A program made the position numbers and the translations under genes. From Phycisphaerae bacterium (lineage in GTDB: Bacteria; Planctomycetota; Phycisphaerae; Tepidisphaerales; Tepidisphaeraceae), in contig JAICIO010000046.1 of assembly GCA_025924315.1 (NCBI GenBank), positions 1 to 40,905 on the forward strand: a stretch of DNA of 40,905 bases, read 5' to 3'. The notes beneath the pieces were generated by a model. That model was not told where the DNA came from, made no database searches, and saw only the letters and a program-made list of their open reading frames with translations. Of this stretch, positions 34,542 through 40,905 are shown one piece after another; positions within the stretch are counted from its first letter, which is position 1; each line of letters begins with the position of its first letter.

Positions 34542-35029
34542 TCGGGCTGATCCGCCTCGACCTTCCCCGATCGCAACGCATCCCGCAGCTGTCCATGCTG
34601 CGCGTGCAGCGCCGCCACGCGCTCGCCCATCGCGTCACGATGCGCGATTGCCGCAGAAAGCGCCTGCTGGCGCATCTCCCGCCGGTTCGAATCGTCTTCG
34701 CCTTCCCGATCCGCCAGCAGCAGCAACGTTGCCGGCGACAAGATCGTGTAGGCCGCGCAAACCGCGATGAACACAAAGAAGAGATTGTCCCCTCGGATGA
34801 GCATCGCCGGGATCGCCCCAATTGCAGCGCCGATGCTTCCGACGACCAGCGCTGCCACCCACGCCGGCGCCTCATAGCGGCTCGGAAATGCCCTCAGTCC
34901 ACGATACAGCACGTCATGCCGCGCCTTACTCAGTTCGGCTGTCGCCTCGTTGAGCTCCACCGAAACAATCCGCAACTGCGTGCGGATATCGAGCGGCGGA
35001 TCCGGCGAATGTCCGGGAGTCGCATCCAT
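34502..35029 (-). CDS. small two-TM membrane protein with coiled-coil tail
   Basis: A 175-residue protein that I do not recognise. A helical N-terminus (RTQLRIVSVELNEATAELSKA) is followed by two hydrophobic segments, WVAALVVGSIGAAIGAIPAML and NLFFVFIAVCAAYTILSPATLLLL (each read here only to mark the helices; the second is 84-107 approximately), then a charged Arg/Glu helix with coiled-coil character (RREMRQQALSAAIAHRDAM). ATG 35029 is used; the frame opens at a TTG at 35044. The opposite-strand frame 34460-35050 is Arg-rich and is taken as the shadow. Confidence 0.65.
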   Translation of the reverse strand: MDATPGHSPDPPLDIRTQLRIVSVELNEATAELSKARHDVLYRGLRAFPSRYEAPAWVAALVVGSIGAAIGAIPAMLIRGDNLFFVFIAVCAAYTILSPATLLLLADREGEDDSNRREMRQQALSAAIAHRDAMGERVAALHAQHGQLRDALRSGKVEADQPDQATGRSEGEVGD

Positions 35030-35092
35030 AGAAACCAAACCCAATCATGACTATTCTGCTCGATTCAATACCAGCTGAGGAAGGCCCGCACC

Positions 35093-37717
35093 ATGGCGAC
35101 GAACGAACGTGATAGAAACAAATCGATTGAACGACGCGTGAGTGAACTGCTCTCGCGCATGACGCTCGAAGAAAAGATCAACCAGATGAGCATCCGCATG
35201 GGCAGCGGCGAAGAACCCGAAACCGCCGCGCGTCTCAACAACGAGTTGCAAAAGGAAACGATCGAGAAATCGCGCCATCGCATCCCGATGCTCTTCACCC
35301 GCGAGTCCTCTCACGGCCTCAATACGCTGCACGTCACGAGCTTCCCCGCCTGCATCGTCATGGCCAGCACATGGGATGAAGACCTCAACTATCGTGTCGG
35401 TCGAGTCATCGCGCAGGAAGCTCGCGCCCAAGGCGTTCATCAAGGCCTCTCGCCGGTCCTCGACATCGCTCGCGATCCGCGCTGGGGCCGGATGGAAGAA
35501 GGCCTCGGCGAAGATGCGCTCCTCTGTTCGCGCATCGGCGTCGCGTTCATCAAAGGTTTGCAGGGCGACAACCTCAAAGACGGCATCATCGCCACGCCGA
35601 AGCATCTCGTCGGTTACGGCGCGAGCGAAGGTGGAAAGGACAACGATCCGATCTCCATCACCGAGCGGGATCTGCTCGAAACCTACCTTCCTCCATTCGA
35701 GGCCGCCATCAAGGATGGCAAGGCCGAGTCGGTCATGATCTGTTTCGGCGCGCTCAACGGTATTCCCTGCACGCTTGATAAGCACATCGTGACCGACATC
35801 CTTCGCGAATGGGGCTTCGACGGCCACGTCGTCGACGATTGCCCCGGCATCGCGGGCCTCGTCGGCCATCGCGCCGCCCATGACATGGACGAAGCGATCG
35901 CCCTTGCGATCAACGCGGGCATCGATCGGCAGTTCTACGATTACATCGGCCTCGTCCCCAGCCAGGCCGCGGGGCAGGAGATGTTCGAGAAGGCGCTCGT
36001 TAAGCTCGTGAAGGAAGGAAAGGTCTCCGAAGAGCGCATCACCGACGCCGCCCGTCGCACGCTGCGATCTAAGTTCAAGCTCGGCCTGTTCGAAAACGCG
36101 ATCGTCGATCCCGCGAATGCAAAAGAAGTCGCGAGCAACCCCGAGCACGCGAAACTCGCGAGAGAAGTCGCCGCGAAGGGGATTACACTTCTCAAGAACG
36201 ATAACAACGTTCTCCCGCTGAAGTCCGACATTAAAACAATTGCGGTGATCGGCCCCAACGCCGCGGACGGACAGATCGGCGATTACAGCGGTACGCCGAA
36301 GCACATCGTGTCGCCGCTCGAAGGTTTGCAAAGGGCGGTCGGCGCTTCAACGAAGATTGTCTACGAAAAAGGCTGCGAGATTCTTCCGCTCGCGAGCGTC
36401 GCGGGGCGCTTCAGCGTTCGCGCGCACGGGAATCTGAAGGTCGATCTGGATGACGAGTATCAGTTCTCACTCGAATCGAACGACGGCGCTAAGCTGATCA
36501 TTGACGGCAAGACCCTCATCAATGATTGGGAAACCGGCGCTCGCCGCAAGCGCGAAACGAAGCTCAAGCTCGCCAAAGGCGATCACCAAATCGCCGTTGA
36601 ATACTTCAAAGGCACGCGCGGATTGGTCACCGAAGGTGACGCCGCCGAGCTGAACCGCAACGTTCTTCGTCTCTCGTGGAGCAGCTCCAAGTCGCCATCG
36701 CGCATCATCCCAACCGATGCCTTCACCTACCGCGGCGAGCTCGGCAAGCAGCAGCACGGCTCCGGCGAAGGGCTGATGATGGATGTTTTCCTCGGCATGA
36801 ACTTCCAGCAGCCGATCACCGAGCAAAGCCGCGTGGTGCGCGATGTGAACTTCGACTGGGGCGATCACTCGCCGATCCTCGCAGAGGCGGCGGCGTCACA
36901 CGAAGCGGAGTCGATCGCGAAGGCTGCGCAAGCCGCGAAGAATGCCGACGTCGCGATCGTCTGCGTCGGCGAAACCAGTCACCGCGGCGCACAACAAGTC
37001 TGCGGCGAACACTTCGACCGCGCTGATCTCGGCCTCACGGGCGCGCAGGCTCAACTCGTCGAAGCGGTCCTTGCCACCGGCACGCCGACGGTTCTCGTCC
37101 TCGTCAATGGCCGCTCCCTCGCCATCCCCAAACTCATCGCGAAATCCCAAGCGGTCCTCGAATCCTGGTACCCCGGACAAGAGGGCGGCCATGCTCTCGC
37201 GGATATTCTCCTCGGCAAGACGAACCCCAGTGGCAAGCTGCCGGTTTCCATTCCGCACACGTCCGGCCAGTTGCCCGTCTACTACAATCGCCGTCCGCGC
37301 ATGGGCTGGTACATCGACGAAAAATCCGAGCCGCTCTTCCCATTCGGCTTCGGCCTCAGCTACACGACGTTCGAGTACGGCAACCTCCGTATCTCGCCTG
37401 AGCGCGGAAATGAGAAGCAGGAATTCAGCGTCACGTGTGACGTGAAAAACACAGGCAAACGCCCTGGCGATGAGATCGCGCAGCTCTATGTCGACGACGC
37501 GATCTGCACCTTCGCCACACCTGTGAAGCGGCTCACCGATTTCAAACGCATTTCGCTGAACCCCGGCGAAACCAAATCCGTCTCATTCAAGATCGGCTCC
37601 AAGCAACTCGCGCTGCTCGATCAAAGCCTGAAACCCCGAGTCGAGCCCGGCGAATTCAAGGTCCAGGTCGGCGGAAGCTCGACCAGCGGTATCACGAAAA
37701 GCCTTTTGATTGGATGA
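35093..37717 (+). CDS. glycoside hydrolase family 3 beta-glycosidase with internal PA14-like domain
   Basis: An 874-residue enzyme. GAGGAAGG precedes ATG 35093 by 8 nt. The first TIM-barrel domain shows LLSRMTLEEKINQM, LSPVLDIARDPRWGR, ATPKHLVGYGASEGG (the KH pair), and VVDDCPG at 246-252, where D249 aligns with the catalytic nucleophile; Asp248 replaces the usual Ser. The second alpha/beta domain is interrupted at about 437-542 by a PA14-like insert (EYQFSLESNDGAKLIIDG, LAKGDHQIAVEYF), and resumes with DVAIVCVGETS and ESWYPGQEGG. A fibronectin III-like domain ends the protein (GDEIAQLYVDD; RLTDFKRISLNPGE). No signal peptide is visible, so it may be cytoplasmic. Beta-glucosidase or xylosidase type. 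Confidence 0.93.
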   Translation: MATNERDRNKSIERRVSELLSRMTLEEKINQMSIRMGSGEEPETAARLNNELQKETIEKSRHRIPMLFTRESSHGLNTLHVTSFPACIVMASTWDEDLNYRVGRVIAQEARAQGVHQGLSPVLDIARDPRWGRMEEGLGEDALLCSRIGVAFIKGLQGDNLKDGIIATPKHLVGYGASEGGKDNDPISITERDLLETYLPPFEAAIKDGKAESVMICFGALNGIPCTLDKHIVTDILREWGFDGHVVDDCPGIAGLVGHRAAHDMDEAIALAINAGIDRQFYDYIGLVPSQAAGQEMFEKALVKLVKEGKVSEERITDAARRTLRSKFKLGLFENAIVDPANAKEVASNPEHAKLAREVAAKGITLLKNDNNVLPLKSDIKTIAVIGPNAADGQIGDYSGTPKHIVSPLEGLQRAVGASTKIVYEKGCEILPLASVAGRFSVRAHGNLKVDLDDEYQFSLESNDGAKLIIDGKTLINDWETGARRKRETKLKLAKGDHQIAVEYFKGTRGLVTEGDAAELNRNVLRLSWSSSKSPSRIIPTDAFTYRGELGKQQHGSGEGLMMDVFLGMNFQQPITEQSRVVRDVNFDWGDHSPILAEAAASHEAESIAKAAQAAKNADVAIVCVGETSHRGAQQVCGEHFDRADLGLTGAQAQLVEAVLATGTPTVLVLVNGRSLAIPKLIAKSQAVLESWYPGQEGGHALADILLGKTNPSGKLPVSIPHTSGQLPVYYNRRPRMGWYIDEKSEPLFPFGFGLSYTTFEYGNLRISPERGNEKQEFSVTCDVKNTGKRPGDEIAQLYVDDAICTFATPVKRLTDFKRISLNPGETKSVSFKIGSKQLALLDQSLKPRVEPGEFKVQVGGSSTSGITKSLLIG

Positions 37718-37718
37718 C

Positions 37719-37777
37719 GTAGGGTGTGGTTCACCACACCAGTTTTCGACCGCGGTGTGCTGAAGCACACCCTACAA
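37719..37777. repeat. REP-like double hairpin (BIME), GTAGGGTGTG type
   Basis: Left copy GTAG-GGTGTGG-TTCA-CCACACC (37719-37740) and right copy GGTGTGC-TGAA-GCACACC-CTACAA (37754-37777), in opposite orientation, with a 13-nt spacer. The outer bases GTAGGGTGTG and CACACCCTAC also pair. It occupies the whole gap between the GH3 and U32 genes; the U32 start is therefore placed after it. Confidence 0.85.
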
Positions 37778-37785
37778 TTTTAACT

Positions 37786-40386
37786 ATGACCGCGGCCGTA
37801 TCGACACAAACGCTCACGCGCGCCCCCGAACTTCTCGCCCCCGCGGGCGATTGGGACGCGATGCGCGCGGCGGTGTCGAACGGCGCCAACGCCGTTTACT
37901 TCGGTCTGGGCAACTTCAACGCCCGTCATCGCGCCACCAACTTCACGGTTGAAGAGCTCCCGAAGATCATGCAGTATCTGCACGGTCACAACGTTCGCGG
38001 ATTTCTCACTTTCAACACGCTGATCTTCTCCGACGAGCTTCCCGCCGCGGTCGAGTACATCAAAGCCATCGCCGCCGCGAACGTCGATGCGGTCATCGTG
38101 CAGGATCTCGGCCTGGCGAAATTGATCCACGCGATGGCGCCCTCGTTGCGCATTCACGGCTCGACACAGATGACGCTTACTGAGCCACGCGGGATCGAAT
38201 TCGTCCGTCAGCTCGGCGTTGAGCGCGTGGTTCTCGCGCGCGAACTGTCGATTCCGGACATCCAGCGCATCACGAGCGCGACGACGATGCCGCTGGAAGT
38301 TTTCGTCCACGGCGCGCTCTGCGTCGCCTACTCCGGCCAATGCCTGACCAGCGAAGCCCTCGGCGGACGCAGCGCCAACCGCGGGCAATGCGCGCAAGCC
38401 TGCCGCCTGCCGTACGAGCTCGTCGTCGATGGAGAAACGCGCGACCTCGGCGAGAAGTCTTACCTCCTCTCGCCGCAAGACCTCGCCGCGTATGATCTCA
38501 TCCACGACCTCACGAAGATGGGCGTCGCCAGCTTCAAAATCGAAGGCCGTCTAAAGAGCGCCCATTACGTCGCCGCCACCACGCAAACGTATCGCGCCGC
38601 GATTCAATCCGCGCTCGCGCATGAGCGCTTCCGCATCGCGCAACAACAACGCGCCGATCTCGAACAAACTTTTTCGCGTGGATTCGCCCATGGTTTTCTT
38701 TCCGGGGTCAATCACCAGGAACTCGTCAACGCGCGATTTCCTAAATCCCGCGGCTCGCGCATCGGGACGATCGCGCAAATCACCGATCGCAGCGTCATCG
38801 TTACGCTGGAGAATCATGTGGCACAGCCGCCCTCGGCTGTGCTCCGCGCGCATGCACAGTCCCGGCGCGCAGGGACTGTGCCACACAGTCCACTCAAACC
38901 CGGCGATGGCATCGTCTTCGACGAAGGCCACCCCGAACAAGACGAGCAGGGCGGTCGCGTGTTCACTGTCCGGACTCGCGGCAAACACCAGATCGAACTC
39001 GAATTCGGTCGCGGAGATGTGAACCTCGCAGCGCTCTCGATCGGCGCGATCGTCTGGAAAACCGACGACCCCGCCATCCGCAAACGCCTCGAGCATTCCT
39101 TCTCGCGAGACACCGTCATCGATCGCATTCCGCTCGCGGCGCGTGTGCACGCGCACGTCGGCCAACGAATCACGCTAACGCTGACCGATGATCGATCGAG
39201 TGCGTCGGCAACGTGGGACAAGCCGCTCGAAAGGGCGAACAAGTTTCCGGTGAACGAAGCGATGTTGCGCGAGCAGCTCGGTCGATTGGGCGATACGCCT
39301 TATGAACTCGATGAGCTGACAACCGACATCGCCGGCGAGCCGATGGTGCCGAAGTCGGTGCTGAACGATCTGCGGAGAAAAGCCGTCGAGCAGTTGCTCG
39401 CGAATCGCGCGACGTCGCATCCGATTAATGATGCGGAAGCACTTGAGCGGCTTCGGAAAGACGCATGTGGCACAGCCGCCCTCGGCTGTGCGGACGCGGA
39501 AGCACAGCCGAGGGCGGCTGTGCCACACGTAACGCAACTGACTGTGCTCGTGCGCACGCTCGATCAACTCGATGCGGTGCTCGCGTGGCAGAACGAGCTG
39601 CGCCCATCGATGGTCTACTGCGATTTCGAAGACATTCGGCGATCCAAAGAAGCCGTTGAGCGGTGTCGCGCGGCCAACATGCCCATCGCCCTCGCGACGC
39701 TGCGCATCGTCAAACCGACGGAAGAGGGCCTGCTTCGCCAAATTCTCGACTGCAACCCCGATGCGATTCTCGTCCGCAACCTCGCGGCCATCAGCTTCTA
39801 TCGCGAGTCCGCACCACAGATGCCGCTCATTGGTGATTATGCGCTCAACATGGCGAACGAACTGACTGCGAAGATCTTCGCCGACGCTGGACTTGTCCGC
39901 TTCGTGCCGAGCTATGACCTGAACTGGAAACAGCTCGCCGCGATGCTCTCGCGGTTCGATCCCTCGAAGTTCGAAGCCGTCGTTCATCAGCACATGCCCA
40001 TGTTCCACATGGAGCATTGCGTCTTCGCCCACACACTGAGCGATGGCAAGGACTACCGCGACTGCGGGCGGCCGTGCGAATCGCATCAGGTCGATCTGCG
40101 TGACCGCGTCGGTGAGCCGCATCCGCTCATCCCCGACGTCGGCTGCCGCAACACCGTCTTCAACGCCCAGGCCCAATCCGCCGCGGAGTTCATTCCGCAG
40201 ATGCTGGACCTCGGCTTGCGACATTTCCGCGTCGAGCTCTTGCGCGAAAAAGGCGAAGAGGTCGCGCCGCTGCTTGATCGTTACGCCGACGTCATCACCG
40301 GAAGGGCCGAGCCAAAATCAACTGTGCGATCGCTCCGCGTGCTCAATCAACTCGGTGTGACGCGCGGAACGCTGGATCATGAGTGA
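37786..40386 (+). CDS. peptidase U32-family protein, RlhA-type, carrying two in-frame palindromic inserts
   Basis: An 866-residue protein. ATG 37786 is chosen because the in-frame 37726 start lies in the palindromic repeat. The N-terminal barrel opens PELLAPAGDWDAMRAAV and has YFGLGNFNAR. The U32 signature is complete at about 171-212 (EVFVHGALCVAYSG, CLTSE, then RGQCAQACRLPY), with Cys that hold an iron-sulfur cluster in related enzymes. The later part has DYALNMANELTAKIF, HQHMPMFHMEHCVF, DCGRPCESH and VGCRNTVFNAQ, as in the rRNA hydroxylase RlhA and relatives. RlhA hydroxylates a 23S rRNA cytidine; tRNA-modifying TrhP is a shorter cousin. Residues about 345-368 and 560-582 are encoded by REP-like elements; without them the flanks join as VTLEN-SPLKPGDG and LRKD-TQLTVLV. 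Confidence 0.88.
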   Translation: MTAAVSTQTLTRAPELLAPAGDWDAMRAAVSNGANAVYFGLGNFNARHRATNFTVEELPKIMQYLHGHNVRGFLTFNTLIFSDELPAAVEYIKAIAAANVDAVIVQDLGLAKLIHAMAPSLRIHGSTQMTLTEPRGIEFVRQLGVERVVLARELSIPDIQRITSATTMPLEVFVHGALCVAYSGQCLTSEALGGRSANRGQCAQACRLPYELVVDGETRDLGEKSYLLSPQDLAAYDLIHDLTKMGVASFKIEGRLKSAHYVAATTQTYRAAIQSALAHERFRIAQQQRADLEQTFSRGFAHGFLSGVNHQELVNARFPKSRGSRIGTIAQITDRSVIVTLENHVAQPPSAVLRAHAQSRRAGTVPHSPLKPGDGIVFDEGHPEQDEQGGRVFTVRTRGKHQIELEFGRGDVNLAALSIGAIVWKTDDPAIRKRLEHSFSRDTVIDRIPLAARVHAHVGQRITLTLTDDRSSASATWDKPLERANKFPVNEAMLREQLGRLGDTPYELDELTTDIAGEPMVPKSVLNDLRRKAVEQLLANRATSHPINDAEALERLRKDACGTAALGCADAEAQPRAAVPHVTQLTVLVRTLDQLDAVLAWQNELRPSMVYCDFEDIRRSKEAVERCRAANMPIALATLRIVKPTEEGLLRQILDCNPDAILVRNLAAISFYRESAPQMPLIGDYALNMANELTAKIFADAGLVRFVPSYDLNWKQLAAMLSRFDPSKFEAVVHQHMPMFHMEHCVFAHTLSDGKDYRDCGRPCESHQVDLRDRVGEPHPLIPDVGCRNTVFNAQAQSAAEFIPQMLDLGLRHFRVELLREKGEEVAPLLDRYADVITGRAEPKSTVRSLRVLNQLGVTRGTLDHE
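38818..38884. repeat. REP-like double hairpin inside the U32 gene (copy A)
   Basis: GTG-GCACAGCCG-CCCT-CGGCTGTGC, an 11-nt spacer, then GCACAGTCC-CGGCGCGCA-GGGACTGTGC-CAC. Flanked by CAT before and ACAG after. It is read through in frame as a Pro/Ala/Arg-rich peptide that includes AQPPSAV. The stems of the two halves differ in sequence. Confidence 0.88.
39467..39526. repeat. REP-like double hairpin inside the U32 gene (copy B)
   Basis: GTG-GCACAGCCG-CCCT-CGGCTGTGC, spacer GGACGCGGAA, then GCACAGCCG-AGGG-CGGCTGTGC-CAC. Its first half is identical to that of copy A. It is translated in a different frame relative to the element (CGTAALGC, then AQPRAAVP), again without a stop. Confidence 0.88.
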
Positions 40387-40446
40387 TCCCTGCGGTAAAA
40401 CGTTCCCTTCGTTTCAATCACCAATAACCAATCACCAGGAGTCGTC

Positions 40447-40905
40447 GTGAGCAAGAAAGCATTGATCGTCTGGGGCGGATGGGATGGCCACCAACCGAAA
40501 GCCGTCGCGGGGATTTTTGAGAAGCTGCTGAAGGAAGAAGGCTTCGAGATCACGGTGAGCGATTCGCTCGATTCGTTCAACGATCGCGCGAAGCTCGAAG
40601 CGCTGAGCCTCATCGTCCCATGCTGGACCGCCGGGCAGCTCACCGGCGACCAGCAGGCGAACGTCTGCGGCGCCGTCGCGAGCGGTGTCGGCATCGCGGG
40701 TTGTCATGGTGGAATGTGCGACGCATTTCGCAATTCCTGCGAATACCAGTTCATGACCGGCGGGCAGTGGGTCGCGCATCCGGGGAACGATCAAACGAAA
40801 TACACGGTCAAGATGGGTCCGACCAAGAGCCCGATCACGGAAGGCATTAAGGACTTCCCGGTGTCGAGCGAGCAGTATTACATGCACGTCGACCCCGCGA
40901 TCAAA
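40447..40905 (+). CDS. ThuA-like protein, 3' end beyond the window
   Basis: The frame is open from GTG 40447 to the window edge (153 codons). AGGAG lies 6 nt before the GTG. The sequence KKALIVWGGWDGHQP, split after the first strand, and AGCHGGMCDAFR with FMTGGQWVAHPG are the typical blocks of the ThuA family, which has a class I glutamine amidotransferase-like fold but no confirmed catalytic triad. Family members are linked to trehalose or other sugar use and to keto-sugar metabolism; the GH3 gene two genes upstream fits carbohydrate use, but there is no direct evidence of a shared unit. Confidence 0.88.
   Translation, partial: MSKKALIVWGGWDGHQPKAVAGIFEKLLKEEGFEITVSDSLDSFNDRAKLEALSLIVPCWTAGQLTGDQQANVCGAVASGVGIAGCHGGMCDAFRNSCEYQFMTGGQWVAHPGNDQTKYTVKMGPTKSPITEGIKDFPVSSEQYYMHVDPAIK

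Noticed and set aside
34460-35050. 196-residue plus-strand frame opposite the two-TM protein
   Set aside because: Extremely Arg-rich and without structure, whereas the minus frame has two proper membrane helices.
35051-36331. 426-residue minus-strand frame opposite GH3
   Set aside because: Shadow of the conserved GH3 catalytic domain; no ribosome site and no family motif.
37726-37785. N-terminal extension of the U32 protein
   Set aside because: Encoded by the palindromic repeat between the genes; the conserved PELLAPAGD start follows ATG 37786.
38818-39526. CRISPR array or tandem repeat in the U32 gene
   Set aside because: Only two copies 649 nt apart, each an inverted pair; no regular spacing or spacers. 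No CRISPR array was seen anywhere in the window.

Overview
The window is high-GC bacterial DNA carrying about 31 protein-coding genes (one cut by the right edge), two tRNA or tRNA-like genes, and several palindromic repeats. I infer a member of the Planctomycetota, most likely the Phycisphaerae. The reasons are two divergent PEP-CTERM proteins built from autotransporter-type beta-strand repeats, a delta-60/RTX protein that begins with the planctomycete-type LECRRMLSA signal, and the style of the housekeeping genes. This is inference; no rRNA gene is present to confirm it.

Layout. 1-5000: VOC protein, an odd tRNA with an eight-base anticodon loop, the MgtE Mg2+ channel, a squalene/phytoene synthase-like protein whose GTG overlaps the mgtE stop, and a CrtC-like lipocalin-fold protein. 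4944-7762: pnp downstream of rpsO, separated by a hairpin terminator/attenuator and a 70-nt near-perfect inverted repeat. 7895-15006: an unknown polytopic membrane protein, then two large divergently transcribed PEP-CTERM surface proteins. 15139-19326: a lone CheY-like receiver, murI overlapping a HEAT-repeat lipoprotein gene, a zinc MDR dehydrogenase, a small unknown protein and a QueC-like protein with an altered ATP motif. 19397-26990: argS, an S41 protease with a PDZ domain, a STAS protein, a large membrane protein, and an enlarged RNase HII-like protein. 27132-29252: tRNA-Asp with its own promoter and terminator, then an ABC-sensor histidine kinase whose reading frame runs past any normal start codon and which lies between imperfect direct repeats. 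29604-35029: delta-60/RTX protein, an HxlR regulator divergent from a membrane protein over a palindromic operator, an FkbM methyltransferase, an AraC-type regulator and a two-TM protein. 35093-40905: GH3 glycosidase, a large U32/RlhA-type protein, and the start of a ThuA-like protein.

The genes are mostly short transcription units rather than one pathway. Credible functional groupings are rpsO-pnp, mgtE with the terpenoid-type pair, murI with the lipoprotein, the HxlR/membrane protein pair, and the divergent PEP-CTERM pair.

The most unusual signals are: (1) paired hairpins bounded by GTAG/GTGG and CTAC/CCAC, resembling REP/BIME elements, at 19332, 37719, 38818 and 39467 with a single copy at 23799, two of them inserted in frame inside the U32 gene; (2) the tRNA with an eight-base anticodon loop laid out like a quadruplet-decoding tRNA; (3) the histidine kinase with no ATG/GTG/TTG before its signal peptide; (4) enzyme homologues with altered catalytic motifs (squalene synthase-like, QueC-like, RNase HII-like).
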